From Verrucomicrobiales bacterium (GTDB lineage: Bacteria > Verrucomicrobiota > Verrucomicrobiia > Verrucomicrobiales > DEV007): a stretch of 64,000 nt of DNA. The notes under the pieces were generated by a model. The model saw only the letters and a program-made list of their open reading frames with translations, was not told the DNA's origin and did not search any database. The DNA lies in the NCBI GenBank assembly GCA_016795385.1, contig JAEUHI010000025.1, forward strand, positions 62,001 through 126,000, in the 5' to 3' direction. Positions 32,226 through 43,584 of this stretch are shown here, piece by piece; the first letter of the stretch is position 1, and each line of letters opens with the position of its first letter. The translations under genes and the position numbers were made by a program.

Positions 32226-33938
32226 TCAGCCGACAATGAGTCCGGCGGCTTTGCGCTGTTTCTCGCGCTCAAGGGCGGGGATGGTCTCGCCGGTTTCGAT
32301 GAGGGGAAGCCCCAGGTCGCCGATCTGCCCCCAACTGAGGCCTTTGAATGCGGCGACCTCGGCGGCGAGCTGCTTGAAGATTTCGGTGACGGAATAGATC
32401 CCGTTGCCTCCGCCCAGTGCCTGGATGAGGTCGCGCACGATCTCCCAGGGCTCGAGGGTCTGGCCCGGTCCATCGACGGCCTTGTTGAGACGCTGGAGAC
32501 GTCCGGTGACGTTGATCATCGTGCCCGACTTCTCGGCCCAGCAGGCCCCGGGCAAAACCACGTCGGCGAGGCCCGTCGTCGGGTTCGCGAGCGGGTAGGT
32601 GGCGAGGAGGAAATCGAGTTTGCCAAGGAGCTCGGGAGAGAAACCACCGTCTTCGACAAGGTTTTCCTGCAGGCAGAGGACGGCCTTGATCCGACCCTCT
32701 TCGATGCCGGACTTGACCCTGTCGAGTCCGCTGCCCGGATTCGCAAGACCGAGGACGAGCTTCACGCCATTCGTGTTGGGATTGCGGTCGGCGGAGATGA
32801 GGTAACCATCGGCCTCGCCCATCCTCGGCACGATCTCGACGTGACCCGCACCGATCTGCTTGACGAGGCGGTTCACGAGGAAAAGCTCTTCGTTGGTCAT
32901 GCGGGCCGAGGCGATCACGGCAATCTCCGATCCTGACAAAGGCGCCAATTTCTCCGCGGTTTTCGCGAGGGCTTCGCTCCAGGTGGCGACGCGGTGTTTG
33001 CCGTTTTCCTTCACCATGGGATCGGTGAGGCGGGCGTCGCTGTCGATCCAGTGGAAATTGAGTCGGTGCGAGTCGGGCATCCAGTCGGAGTTCACGTCGT
33101 TGTTTTGACGAGGCACGACGCGGTAGATCTTGTTCTGCCGGCTGTAGACGGTGACGTTGCAGCCGGTGGCGCAATTCACGTCGATCGTGTTCGTCTCGCG
33201 CATGAACCAGACGCGCATCTGGAAGCGGAAGTCATTCGAGGTGAGCGCACCGACAGGACAGATGTCGACGGTGTTGAGCGAATAGTTGTTGGCCAGCTCG
33301 CGGCCGGGATAGACGGTCAACACGGTGTGGCTGCCCCGATCGGTGAAGCCGAGCACCGGATCATCGGCGATCTCGTCGGTGAAGCGGATGCAACGGCTGC
33401 ACATGACGCAGCGCTCGTCGTCGAGACGGACGCGGGGACCGACGTCGACGTTCTTCGGTTTCTTGACCTTCTTCTCGCGGAAGCGCGATTCGCCCTTGCC
33501 GTGCTCGACGCTGTATTCCTGGAGGGTGCACTCTCCGGCCTGGTCGCAGATGGGGCAATCGAGCGGGTGGTTGGCGAGAAGGAACTCCATCACGCCCTTG
33601 CGGCATTCCTCGGTGATGGGGCCGGTGGTGCGCACGCCCATGTTCGGTGCGACGGTATTGGCGCAGGCGATGACGGGACGCGGGATCCAGGAAATGGGGA
33701 GGTGACCGCTCTCATCGGGCTGGGGCGGCTCGGCACCGGGCATCGGGCGCGGCGGCATGCCGGTCTCGACGAGGCACATGCGGCAGTTCCCCGGCGAGGT
33801 CAGCTTGGGATGGTAACAATAATGCGGCACCTCGGCGCCGACCTGGCGGCAGGCCTCGATGAGGCGCGTCCCTTTCGGGAACTGGTGCCAGACGCCGTCG
33901 ATCTGGACGTCCACGAGATCAGGTTTCACTTCGCTCAT
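32226..33938 (-). CDS. nuoG: NADH-quinone oxidoreductase subunit G
   Basis: 570 residues from MSEVKPDLVDVQ. The [2Fe-2S] cysteines (HYCYHPKLTSPGNCRMC), the HxxxCxxC cluster (HPLDCPICDQAGEC) and the CVMCSRCIRF [4Fe-4S] cluster are all present. The remaining part is a degenerate molybdopterin-type domain; CATGCNVTVYS may hold the extra N7-like cluster only in part, since I do not see the full CxxCxxxC set. At 570 residues it is much shorter than the 900 of E. coli NuoG, meaning a reduced C-terminal domain. A start at 34118 would overlap nuoF by 170 bp and is rejected. Confidence 0.95.
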   Translation of the reverse strand: MSEVKPDLVDVQIDGVWHQFPKGTRLIEACRQVGAEVPHYCYHPKLTSPGNCRMCLVETGMPPRPMPGAEPPQPDESGHLPISWIPRPVIACANTVAPNMGVRTTGPITEECRKGVMEFLLANHPLDCPICDQAGECTLQEYSVEHGKGESRFREKKVKKPKNVDVGPRVRLDDERCVMCSRCIRFTDEIADDPVLGFTDRGSHTVLTVYPGRELANNYSLNTVDICPVGALTSNDFRFQMRVWFMRETNTIDVNCATGCNVTVYSRQNKIYRVVPRQNNDVNSDWMPDSHRLNFHWIDSDARLTDPMVKENGKHRVATWSEALAKTAEKLAPLSGSEIAVIASARMTNEELFLVNRLVKQIGAGHVEIVPRMGEADGYLISADRNPNTNGVKLVLGLANPGSGLDRVKSGIEEGRIKAVLCLQENLVEDGGFSPELLGKLDFLLATYPLANPTTGLADVVLPGACWAEKSGTMINVTGRLQRLNKAVDGPGQTLEPWEIVRDLIQALGGGNGIYSVTEIFKQLAAEVAAFKGLSWGQIGDLGLPLIETGETIPALEREKQRKAAGLIVG

Positions 33939-33945
33939 CTCAATC

Positions 33946-35340
<1,395 letters not shown>

Positions 35341-35349
35341 GTCAGGAAA

Positions 35350-35841
35350 TCAGGAATATTGTTTGAGGAGTCCGTCGACATCGGTGACGGCCTCGTGGAA
35401 ATCATCGTTGACCATGCACACGGGACCGAAACCACAGCTCGCAAGGCACTCGGCGAATTCGATGCTGTATTTGCCGTCGGGGCTGACCGCGATGGGGTGG
35501 TGATGGGTGACGCCGGAGCGGTCGATTCCGGCCTTTTCACAAATCGTATCCATCAGCTCGTAGCTGCCGGCCATGGCGCAGCTCAGGGTGCGGCAGACGC
35601 GGATGTGGAATTTGCCCGGTGCCTCCTGACGGAAACCGGGATAAAACGTGACGACTTCGAGCACTTTGATCGGCTCGAGCCCGAGCTTCGCCGCGGTCCA
35701 CTCGACCGCCTCCTCGCTGATGTAGCCGAAGTGGTGCTGCAAATGATGCAACACCGGAAGCACCGCCGAACGCTTGCTCACCGGATAATGGGTGATGCGC
35801 TCGTCGATTTCGGCTTCGAGATCCTGGGGAACGGCAAGCAT
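35350..35841 (-). CDS. nuoE: NADH-quinone oxidoreductase subunit E
   Basis: 163 residues from MLAVPQDLEAEID. A thioredoxin-like fold with the [2Fe-2S] cluster N1a: cysteines in CRTLSCAMAG and CLASCGFGPVC. It pairs with NuoF in the NADH dehydrogenase module. A longer start at 35952 would translate the word-run repeat upstream and overlap nuoD, so 35841 is preferred. Confidence 0.95.
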   Translation of the reverse strand: MLAVPQDLEAEIDERITHYPVSKRSAVLPVLHHLQHHFGYISEEAVEWTAAKLGLEPIKVLEVVTFYPGFRQEAPGKFHIRVCRTLSCAMAGSYELMDTICEKAGIDRSGVTHHHPIAVSPDGKYSIEFAECLASCGFGPVCMVNDDFHEAVTDVDGLLKQYS

Positions 35842-35849
35842 GGCGGGGC

Positions 35850-35938
35850 GGCAAACGGTAAACAGTGATCGGTGATCGGTGGGATGGGTGGGCGAACAAA
35901 CAAAACTGATTACTGAATACGGGATACAGATTACTGAA
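35850..35938. repeat. Word-run repeat between nuoD and nuoE
   Basis: Two adjacent runs: TGATCGG repeated (cagtgatcggtgatcggtggg) and ATTACTGA/ATACGGGATACAG words in alternation. The run fills the 98-bp spacer between cotranscribed genes. Confidence 0.6.
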
Positions 35939-35939
35939 G

Positions 35940-37196
35940 TCACCGGTCGCACTCGCCCATTACAAAATCGAGACTGCCGAGGATGGAGACGGTGTCGCTC
36001 ATCATGCAGCCTTCGAGGAGCTTGGGCAGGATGCTGAGGTTGACAAAGGAGGGTGCGCGGATCTTGAGGCGGTAGGGCACTCCCCCGCCCTTCGAGTGAA
36101 TGTAAAAGCCGAGTTCGCCCTTCGGATTTTCGGCCCCGAAGTAGACCTCGCCGGCGGGAGCATCGAGCCCCTCGGTGACGAGGATGAAATGGTGGATGAG
36201 CTCCTCCATGCTCATGAGCACGCGCTCTTTCTGAGGCAGGCGCTGCTTCGCGTCGACGACGTTGATGGGACCATCAGGCAGGCCGGCGACGGCCTGGCGG
36301 AGAATCGAGGTGCTCTGACGCATCTCCTCCATGCGGACAAGGTAGCGGTCGTAGCAATCGCCCACCGTGCCGACGGGAATGTCGAACTGGTAGCGGTGGT
36401 AATCGAGGTAGGGATTCGCCTTGCGCACGTCGTGATCGACGCCGGAGCCACGGAGGTTCGGACCGCTGAGACCCCAGGCGATGGCATCTTCCTTCGAGAT
36501 CACCCCGATATCGCGGGTGCGGTCGAGGAAAATCTTGTTCCGCGTGAGAAGGGTATCGACCTCGTCGAGGCAGATGAGGAACTCGTCGCAGAATTTCAGC
36601 AGCTTCTGCGTGAAACCTTCGGGCAGGTCGCGGATCTGGCCTCCGACCCGGGTGTAGCTCGTCGTGAAACGCGCCCCGGTGAGGAGTTCGCAGAGATCGT
36701 AGATCGTCTCGCGCTGCGTGAACGTGTAGAGGAAGACGGTCATCGCTCCCACGTCCATGGCGTAGGCGCCGAGGCCGAGGAGGTGGGCGGAGATGCGCGC
36801 CATCTCGCAGCAGATCGTGCGGATCGCCTGACCGCGCGGCGGCAGTTCCCAGCCCATCAATTTTTCGACGGCGAGGGCGTAGGCGACATTGTTCGCGAGC
36901 GGGGCGAGGTAATCGAGCCGGTCCGTGTAGGGCACGAACTGGTTGTACTGCATGTTCTCCGCGATCTTTTCGTCGCCGCGGTGCAGGAAGCCGATATCGG
37001 GATCCGCCTTCGTGATGATCTCACCGTCCAATTCGAGGATGAGCCGGAGCACGCCATGGGTGGCCGGGTGCGAGGGCCCCATGTTGAGGACGAGCTTTTC
37101 CCCGACGAGGTCCTCGGTCGTCGCCTGATAGCCCTTGAGGGACTCGGCGCGGGAGGCCGTGTCCTGGACTTCGATCTCTCGTGAGGTGGTCGGCAT
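35940..37196 (-). CDS. nuoD: NADH-quinone oxidoreductase subunit D (49 kDa)
   Basis: 418 residues. Quinone-binding subunit of the peripheral arm: LNMGPSHPATHGVLRL near residue 40 with the key histidine, GFLHRGDEKIAEN, and the C-terminal IHSKGGGVPYRLKIRAPSF and MGECDR ending. It is the first gene of the operon here. The subunits NuoA, NuoB and NuoC, usually encoded just upstream, are not present; a divergent small gene follows after 186 bp. Confidence 0.97.
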   Translation of the reverse strand: MPTTSREIEVQDTASRAESLKGYQATTEDLVGEKLVLNMGPSHPATHGVLRLILELDGEIITKADPDIGFLHRGDEKIAENMQYNQFVPYTDRLDYLAPLANNVAYALAVEKLMGWELPPRGQAIRTICCEMARISAHLLGLGAYAMDVGAMTVFLYTFTQRETIYDLCELLTGARFTTSYTRVGGQIRDLPEGFTQKLLKFCDEFLICLDEVDTLLTRNKIFLDRTRDIGVISKEDAIAWGLSGPNLRGSGVDHDVRKANPYLDYHRYQFDIPVGTVGDCYDRYLVRMEEMRQSTSILRQAVAGLPDGPINVVDAKQRLPQKERVLMSMEELIHHFILVTEGLDAPAGEVYFGAENPKGELGFYIHSKGGGVPYRLKIRAPSFVNLSILPKLLEGCMMSDTVSILGSLDFVMGECDR

Positions 37197-37280
37197 GGCG
37201 GTTCGTAGAGGGGCTCGGCGGTCAAGGGAGCGTCCCCGGGATCGGTGAGTATCGGACCGGGGTTTTCGAAGTTCAAGGGG

Positions 37281-37304
37281 ACTTTGTGAAATTTTTCACA
37301 AAGT
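37281..37304. promoter_or_regulatory. Rex-type operator upstream of nuoD
   Basis: Perfect 11-bp inverted repeat with a 2-bp spacer. Its core TTGTGAAATTTTTCACAA (37284-37301) equals the Rex consensus TTGTGAA-N4-TTCACAA. Rex is a repressor that releases DNA when NADH is high. The site overlaps the -10 candidate of the nuoD promoter. Confidence 0.7.
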
Positions 37305-37328
37305 ATTTTCAAGCGGAATACGTTACAA
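37300..37328 (-). promoter_or_regulatory. Candidate promoter of the nuoD-nuoN operon
   Basis: On the minus strand TTGTAA, a 17-bp spacer and TACTTT. The Rex-like palindrome covers the -10 and the predicted start site, giving a leader of about 95 bp before nuoD. Confidence 0.45.
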
Positions 37329-37382
37329 AGGCAGAGCCGGATTGTACTGGCGTAAGGCACGATTCAACGCACCTTCCTCCCC

Positions 37383-37673
37383 ATGGAAAATCAAAAGCCG
37401 ACCCACGACCGGACCGAGGAAAAACGCAGCCTGGTAGGTTCCCTGCTGGTGGGTCTTTTCGGAGCCCTCGGGGTCGTCTACCTGATCAATCCCACCGCTG
37501 GGCTGATCGAGCTGATCCCGGACAATCTCCCGGTGATCGGCAATCTCGACGAAGCGGCCGCCGTGATGCTGGTGATCAGTTGTCTCGCCTACTTCGGCAT
37601 CGATCTCGGCGGGCTCTTCGGACGCAAGCCGAAAAAAGACGACATCATCGACGTCGAAGTCGAGGACAAGTGA
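37383..37673 (+). CDS. DUF1232 (YkvA-like) small membrane protein
   Basis: 96 residues. A membrane helix at about 17-37 and another near 62-80 flank ELIPDNLPVIGNLDEAAAV, which matches the DUF1232 core (I/L-P-D-x-I/L-P-V-I-G-x-L-D-D). The C-terminus is charged. The function is not known; YkvA-type proteins are small inner-membrane proteins. It is divergent from nuoD and shares the intergenic region with the Rex site, so it might be coregulated. Confidence 0.75.
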   Translation: MENQKPTHDRTEEKRSLVGSLLVGLFGALGVVYLINPTAGLIELIPDNLPVIGNLDEAAAVMLVISCLAYFGIDLGGLFGRKPKKDDIIDVEVEDK

Positions 37674-37679
37674 CCCGCT

Positions 37680-38117
37680 TCACCTTGACGTCCCGGCGAC
37701 AACGGGAGGCGTCACCGTGCCTGCCGCCTGGTCCTTCGCTGCGGCGATGATGCGCGGCATGAAAGGTTCGGGATTGGCGTCAAAGGCCTTCACGCAGGGC
37801 GTACAGCAAAAAAGCACCTCGTAGCCTTGGTAGATCCGCCGGTGTTTGGGCCCCTCGTTGCCGAAAGGCTTCTGGATCACGGCGCAGTTGTCGAAGGGAT
37901 AAGGGATCACGGTGTCGCCGAGTTCCCGATCGAGGCGCTGCGTTTCCTTGAGCGAGGGCGCCGCGGCCGCTGCCACGCTCGCGTTCGCCGGAGTGGTGGG
38001 AGCCGGAGCGACCGCGGGTGTCGTCGCGGCTACCGGAGCGGCGGGCTCCGGCGTCGAGGCGCAGGAGATCAGGAAAAAACCAGCCACGAGGCCGGTGAGG
38101 AGAGTGGGCGCGGTCAT
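37680..38117 (-). CDS. Lipoprotein with Cys-rich YHS/TRASH-like C-terminal region
   Basis: 145 residues from MTAPTLLTG. A lipobox LISC (Cys19) shows it is lipid-anchored. An Ala/Pro-rich linker (25-65) is followed by IPYPFDNCAVIQK and GYEVLFCCTPCVKAF, a spacing of cysteines and aromatic residues reminiscent of YHS/TRASH-type heavy-metal-binding domains. It might bind copper or another metal in the periplasm; this is a guess. The family is not one I can name. It converges on the DUF1232 gene. Confidence 0.75.
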   Translation of the reverse strand: MTAPTLLTGLVAGFFLISCASTPEPAAPVAATTPAVAPAPTTPANASVAAAAAPSLKETQRLDRELGDTVIPYPFDNCAVIQKPFGNEGPKHRRIYQGYEVLFCCTPCVKAFDANPEPFMPRIIAAAKDQAAGTVTPPVVAGTSR

Positions 38118-38263
38118 GCGGATTCTGGGAACGAAGATGCGGGTGGGCGCCCATGGCGGCAAGTGGGAAGATGAGGCATTTCCCCAACTGTCCCGCGAAT
38201 ATCGTTTGCAGGCGAAGGGGAATCGGCTTCCCTAGTGCTTTTCTGGTCCAATCAGCTCCCCCG

Positions 38264-38902
38264 ATGGCAACGATCAAAGTGGCATGCCCCAAATGCGGGC
38301 AGAAGGTGTCCGGCGACGAGTCCTTTTATGGAACGAAGGTGGAATGCCCGGTCTGCTCCTCGGACATCCTCTTTCCCGGCCAACGACGCGATGAAAACCG
38401 TCCCGTCGTGATCGAACCGGTGCCACCGGAGCCGTCCGCCGCCGACGCCCTCCCCCGCCCCGCGGCTCCGTCGGAAGGGAAACCGGTACCCTCTTCGCTC
38501 CCGACGGCGACGTTCGAGGAATCCGGCGTCCCTCAGACCGCACAGGAGACGACTTCGCCCGCACCGGAGAAGTCCAACGACACCGCGGAGGAGGATGAGG
38601 ACGAAGGCCCGAGTCTCCCTCCTTCACCGATCTGGGGTGCGATCTCCATCGTCGCGGCGGTCCTCAGCGTGGTGATCTGTGTCCTCGGTGGCGCGTTTTT
38701 CGCTCCGATCGCGATCATTTTCGGACACACCGCCCTCGCCAAGGCCCGGCACAGCCCGGTGCAGCCTGCACCCGGGCATACGCTCGGAGCCATCGGTCTG
38801 ATGATCGGTTATGTCAGTCTCGCCATCACCATCATCGTGCTCCTCCTTTCCATTCCGTTCGCCGACCAAATCCGGGAAGCCCTCGGAAAGATGCGCGAGT
38901 GA
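38264..38902 (+). CDS. Zinc-ribbon plus DUF4190-like two-helix membrane protein
   Basis: 212 residues. The N-terminal zinc ribbon is CPKCGQKVS ... ECPVCSSDI (residues 7-33). A long disordered, Pro/Glu-rich segment (40-120) leads to two membrane helices (about 125-150 and 170-200) in the DUF4190 arrangement with FGHTALAKARHSP and GLMIGYVSLAI. Function unknown. The start at MATIKVACPKC is chosen because upstream residues to 38153 resemble nothing and would overlap the divergent lipoprotein. Confidence 0.75.
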   Translation: MATIKVACPKCGQKVSGDESFYGTKVECPVCSSDILFPGQRRDENRPVVIEPVPPEPSAADALPRPAAPSEGKPVPSSLPTATFEESGVPQTAQETTSPAPEKSNDTAEEDEDEGPSLPPSPIWGAISIVAAVLSVVICVLGGAFFAPIAIIFGHTALAKARHSPVQPAPGHTLGAIGLMIGYVSLAITIIVLLLSIPFADQIREALGKMRE

Positions 38903-38985
38903 ACGAGACCGGGGCCATGGCAAGGTTGATGCTTGCAAATGCCTCCACGTGGCTTAAAAACCCCGACCCGAGCGAAAGCCTCGAA

Positions 38986-39015
38986 TTGCAATAATTTCAG
39001 GTATTTTGATATTGA
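38986..39015 (+). promoter_or_regulatory. Candidate promoter for eno
   Basis: TTGCAA and TATTGA with an 18-bp spacer, about 40 bp upstream of the ATG at 39057. The leader is A-rich and lacks a Shine-Dalgarno. Confidence 0.4.
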
Positions 39016-39053
39016 AGATTTCCTAAACAAAAGCAAACTAAACGAAGAACTGA

Positions 39054-40343
<1,290 letters not shown>

Positions 40344-40377
40344 TCGGCGGCATTTCCCGACACCACCCCTATCCATC

Positions 40378-40752
40378 ATGATGCGCGATCCCGATTTCAC
40401 CGACCAGCCCGAGTTCACCCTGCACGCCTCGACGGCGGCAGCGATGCCCTCGCGGTCGAGTCTGTGGAAACGGCTCTCGCGTCTGATGGAGGTGGTGATC
40501 TACGCCCTCCTCGTGCTCGCCGTGGTGAAGCTCTTCGATCCCGAATTGCAACGCCGCGACGAGCTCGCGCTGGAAAAGCAGCGCCTCGAAGTCATTCGCG
40601 ACGAAAAGGAATCCCAAGTCGTGCGCCTGCGGCAGGAACACCGGCTCCTCAAGACGGACAAAGACTACCTCGAGACCATCGCCCGCGACCGGCTGAATCT
40701 CCAGCGCGAGGGCGAACACGTCATTCGCATCCAGCGCGATGGCGAAGAGTGA
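40378..40752 (+). CDS. FtsB/DivIC-family septum formation initiator
   Basis: 124 residues. A cytoplasmic N-terminal segment, a single membrane helix at about 37-53 (EVVIYALLVLAVVKLF), and a coiled coil (55-95) rich in Glu, Arg and Leu precede YLETIARDRLNLQREGE, the conserved DivIC/FtsB end. It would join the divisome through FtsL and FtsQ. It follows eno, as ftsB does in many bacteria. Two adjacent ATGs (40378 and 40381) are possible starts. Confidence 0.85.
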   Translation: MMRDPDFTDQPEFTLHASTAAAMPSRSSLWKRLSRLMEVVIYALLVLAVVKLFDPELQRRDELALEKQRLEVIRDEKESQVVRLRQEHRLLKTDKDYLETIARDRLNLQREGEHVIRIQRDGEE

Positions 40753-40792
40753 TAGGCGCCAAAGCGTTTTACTAGAGCTGGTATTTATGGTA

Positions 40793-40811
40793 AATTTGGC
40801 CCTGCCAAATT
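40793..40811. promoter_or_regulatory. Small inverted repeat before the FkbM gene
   Basis: 7-bp arms AATTTGG and CCAAATT around CCCTG-containing spacer, ending five bases before the ATG at 40817. It could be an operator or an attenuator-like hairpin. Confidence 0.3.
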
Positions 40812-40816
40812 GAACC

Positions 40817-41575
40817 ATGCCCGCTCTGGACTCCCTCTTGAAACGTTTTGCCTCCCACCTGCCTGAGGGAGTCCAATCCCGGCTCCGTTGCCTTCATTAC
40901 CGGCGGAAGCTGGAGCGTGCGAAACTCACTGACGAGCCCGATCTCGCCGCCATCGGATTGTTGACGAGACCCGGCGACACCGTGCTCGACATCGGCGCGA
41001 ATTTCGGACTTTTCACCCGCTTTCTCTCCGAGTCCGTCGGAGAGACCGGCCGGGTCTATTCCTTCGAACCGACGGGCGACATGTTCGGAGTCCTCTCGAA
41101 CAACTGCACCTCGCTCGGCCTGACCAATACCCGGACTTTCCGCACCGCCCTCTCCGACCGCACGGGATCGTCCGAGATGGTCATCCCGATGCGGGAAGAC
41201 GGCACTCTCAATCACTACGAGGCATCTCTCTCCGGAGAGACGGCTCCCGGCACGGAAGGAAAAACCGTCTCCGTGGAAACGAGCACGCTCGATGACTTTT
41301 GCGCCCACCACGGGGTGGGCAAGATCGCCTTCATCAAATGCGATGTCGAAGGCCACGAGATCGAAGTGCTCGAAGGCGCGCGCCGCACCCTCCGGCATCA
41401 CCGTCCCACCCTGCTCCTCGAAGTGAACGAGCCTCTCGATGCCGCCGGCCACGGCGGACGCGTCCTGGAGATGGTCCGCGAACTCGGCTACGAGGTGCAT
41501 TCCCTCGTCGATGGCGCCCTCAAGCCCTGGGAACCCGGCGAAGTGAACGTGAACTACGTCTTGAAGCCGGCATAA
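40817..41575 (+). CDS. FkbM-family methyltransferase
   Basis: 252 residues. The SAM-binding Rossmann motif I is DTVLDIGANFGLFTRFL near residue 55, with GRVYSFEPTGD as motif II. The FkbM signature KCDVEGHEIEVLEGA lies near 175. Many relatives methylate sugars of LPS O-antigen or glycolipids, and an LPS role would suit this Gram-negative host, but the target is unknown. It follows the ftsB gene by 64 bp and ends against pheA at a shared terminator. Confidence 0.87.
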   Translation: MPALDSLLKRFASHLPEGVQSRLRCLHYRRKLERAKLTDEPDLAAIGLLTRPGDTVLDIGANFGLFTRFLSESVGETGRVYSFEPTGDMFGVLSNNCTSLGLTNTRTFRTALSDRTGSSEMVIPMREDGTLNHYEASLSGETAPGTEGKTVSVETSTLDDFCAHHGVGKIAFIKCDVEGHEIEVLEGARRTLRHHRPTLLLEVNEPLDAAGHGGRVLEMVRELGYEVHSLVDGALKPWEPGEVNVNYVLKPA

Positions 41576-41580
41576 GGCTC

Positions 41581-41601
41581 CCCCGCGTGCCTTACGCGGG
41601 G
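41581..41601. terminator. Bidirectional hairpin overlapping the pheA stop codon
   Basis: 8-bp GC-rich arms CCCCGCGT and ACGCGGGG with a 5-base loop. It ends both the FkbM gene and pheA, whose stop codon (41592-41594) is in the loop/arm. Confidence 0.55.
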
Positions 41602-42650
41602 TAACTGCCCAAGACCTTCACGAACGAGCAGTGTTTCTCAAGTTGGCGGATGACATCGGCCAGCTCCGGATCTTCGCAGTGACCCGCGACGTCGACGAAG
41701 AAATAATACTCCCAGGCGCGGCGCTTCGAGGGACGGCTCTCGATTTTCGACATGTTGATGGAGAACTTGTCGAACGGCTCGAGGGCGCGGACGAGAGACC
41801 CGGGCTCGTCCTTCACCGAGAACATCACCGAGGTACGGTCTTTGCCCGTGGGCGGACAAGTCTTGTGGCTGATGACAAGGAAACGCGTCGTGTTGTTGGC
41901 GAGATCCTGGATCGATCGCTCGAGCAGATTCAGGCCGTAGAGTTCGGAAAGCAGCTCGCCTCCGAGGACGGCGGCCCCCGGTTCCTTGGCCGCGATTTCG
42001 GCGGCGGCGGCCGAACTCGACTTTTCGATCGGCTGGATCCCCCGGAAATTCCGGCCGAGCCAGCCACGGCACTGCGCGAGGATCTGGGGATGACTGTAGA
42101 TCTGGCGGATCTCCTCCTTCGGGCAATTCGCCATGAGGTGGTTCTCGATCGACAACATCACCTGACCGTAAATCTTCAGCGGAGAATCCGCGAAAAGGTC
42201 GAGCGTATGCGTGACCGCGCCTTCCGTCGAATTCTCGATCGGCACGACCCCGTAATCGACCATGCGACGCTCCACCTGTTCGAAGACCTCGGCGAAACCA
42301 GGCTGCGGCAGATATTTCACGCTGTGGCCGAATTTCCCGATCGCGGCTTGGTGCGTCCAGGTGCCGGCGGGTCCGAGGTAGGCGATTTTCAAATCCTCCT
42401 CCAGCGCCAGGGCCGCCGACATGATCTCGCGGTAGATCGCGCGGATCGATTCCTCGGGGAGTCGCCCGCCTTCACTCTTGGCGACGAGCGAGCGGAGCAG
42501 TTTTTCCTCACGCTCGGGCGCGTAGATCTCCAGCCCTTCACGCTTCTTGATCACTCCGATCTCGTGGACCACGTCCGAACGCTCATTGAGGAGGCGGATG
42601 ATCTGGGTGTCGATCGCGTCGATCTGGATGCGCAGGTCTTCGAGGCTCAT
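41592..42650 (-). CDS. pheA: Bifunctional chorismate mutase / prephenate dehydratase
   Basis: 352 residues. Residues 1-85 are an AroQ-type chorismate mutase (ALEEDL end, ERSDVVHEIGVIK), 88-265 the dehydratase (YLGPAGTWTHQAA, PIENSTEGAVTHTLD, NNTTRFLVIS), and 280-350 an ACT domain (DEPGSLVRALEPF, IESRPSKRRAWEYYFFVD) for feedback by phenylalanine. It makes phenylpyruvate from chorismate. It follows scpB by 15 bp and belongs to the same operon. Confidence 0.96.
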   Translation of the reverse strand: MSLEDLRIQIDAIDTQIIRLLNERSDVVHEIGVIKKREGLEIYAPEREEKLLRSLVAKSEGGRLPEESIRAIYREIMSAALALEEDLKIAYLGPAGTWTHQAAIGKFGHSVKYLPQPGFAEVFEQVERRMVDYGVVPIENSTEGAVTHTLDLFADSPLKIYGQVMLSIENHLMANCPKEEIRQIYSHPQILAQCRGWLGRNFRGIQPIEKSSSAAAAEIAAKEPGAAVLGGELLSELYGLNLLERSIQDLANNTTRFLVISHKTCPPTGKDRTSVMFSVKDEPGSLVRALEPFDKFSINMSKIESRPSKRRAWEYYFFVDVAGHCEDPELADVIRQLEKHCSFVKVLGSYPA

Positions 42651-42665
42651 GTCAGGGTGAAAAAA

Positions 42666-43445
42666 TCAGGGTTCCCGCTCTTCGGTGGTCTCGGGGAGGT
42701 CGTCCGCTTCCCCCACGGCTGTCTCGTCGTCTTCCAGCTCTTCTTCCTCCCGCTCGATTTCTTCGCCGGGTTCGACGGCCTCTTCGGAGTCGGGATCAGC
42801 AGCCGGAGTTTCCTCCGCTTCGGGTGCAGCAGCGGCGGGCTCCTCCGCCTTGGCCGGTTCGGGTTCGGGCTCGGCGGTGGGAAGGGGCACGAGGCGCAGC
42901 TCGGAGGCATTCGGCAGGTCGTCGAGCGTCTTCACCCCGAAATGCTCCATGAAATACTCCGTCGTTTCGTAGAGCATCGGCCGCCCCGGCAGGTCGGCTC
43001 GGCCGCCCGTGCGGATGAGGCGTCGATCGAGGAGTTTCTGCATCGTGCCATCGACCGAGACCCCCCGCACCGCCTCGATGTCGGCCTTCGTGATCGGCTG
43101 TCGGTAAGCAATGAGGGCGAGCGTCTCGAGCGCGGCGGCGCTCAGTTTTTCCGGCCGCATTTCAGGCAGGAGGGCGCGGATCCATTCGGCGAAGTCGGCG
43201 CGCGTCACGAAGCGCCATCCCGTCGCCCCTTCCTGCAGCTCGATAGCCCGGCCCGAGGTGGCGAGCGATTCCCCGAGTTCGGCGATGACCGACTCGATCT
43301 CGCCCGTCCCGATCGATTCCCAAGCCCGCGCCTCCGGCGCAAGATGATCCGAGGCGGCACGGCGGACCGCCTTCGCGATCTCGGCCGCCGAGACCGGCTC
43401 CGGCGCGGCATAAATCAGGGCCTCGACGATTTGGATGAGCTGCAT
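42666..43445 (-). CDS. scpB: SMC-Scp complex subunit ScpB with acidic tail
   Basis: 259 residues. Two winged-helix domains (1-170) with the ScpB signature [18 protein letters not shown] near 110 and [18 protein letters not shown]. It acts with ScpA and SMC in chromosome compaction. Residues about 180-259 form an unusual acidic, Pro/Ala/Glu-rich tail. In most bacteria scpB follows scpA directly; here the AbiE pair lies between, with 140 bp between the toxin stop and the scpB start, so scpB may have gained its own promoter. Confidence 0.95.
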   Translation of the reverse strand: MQLIQIVEALIYAAPEPVSAAEIAKAVRRAASDHLAPEARAWESIGTGEIESVIAELGESLATSGRAIELQEGATGWRFVTRADFAEWIRALLPEMRPEKLSAAALETLALIAYRQPITKADIEAVRGVSVDGTMQKLLDRRLIRTGGRADLPGRPMLYETTEYFMEHFGVKTLDDLPNASELRLVPLPTAEPEPEPAKAEEPAAAAPEAEETPAADPDSEEAVEPGEEIEREEEELEDDETAVGEADDLPETTEEREP

Positions 43446-43584
43446 GAAAACGTTCTAAGCGGGCCGGTAAACTGAACCGGATTGGGCGATTTGAAAGCGG
43501 ATTTGTGACGGACGTCGGCCTTTTGCAGCTCCACGAACCATGTCCCGGTGAGTTCAGGGAGCCTCCGCCCCCGCTCGCTTCCAC

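Noticed and set aside
35842..35952. N-terminal extension of nuoE
   Set aside because: The extra 37 residues are a translation of the word-run repeat and overlap the nuoD stop; the family begins at the ATG at 35841.
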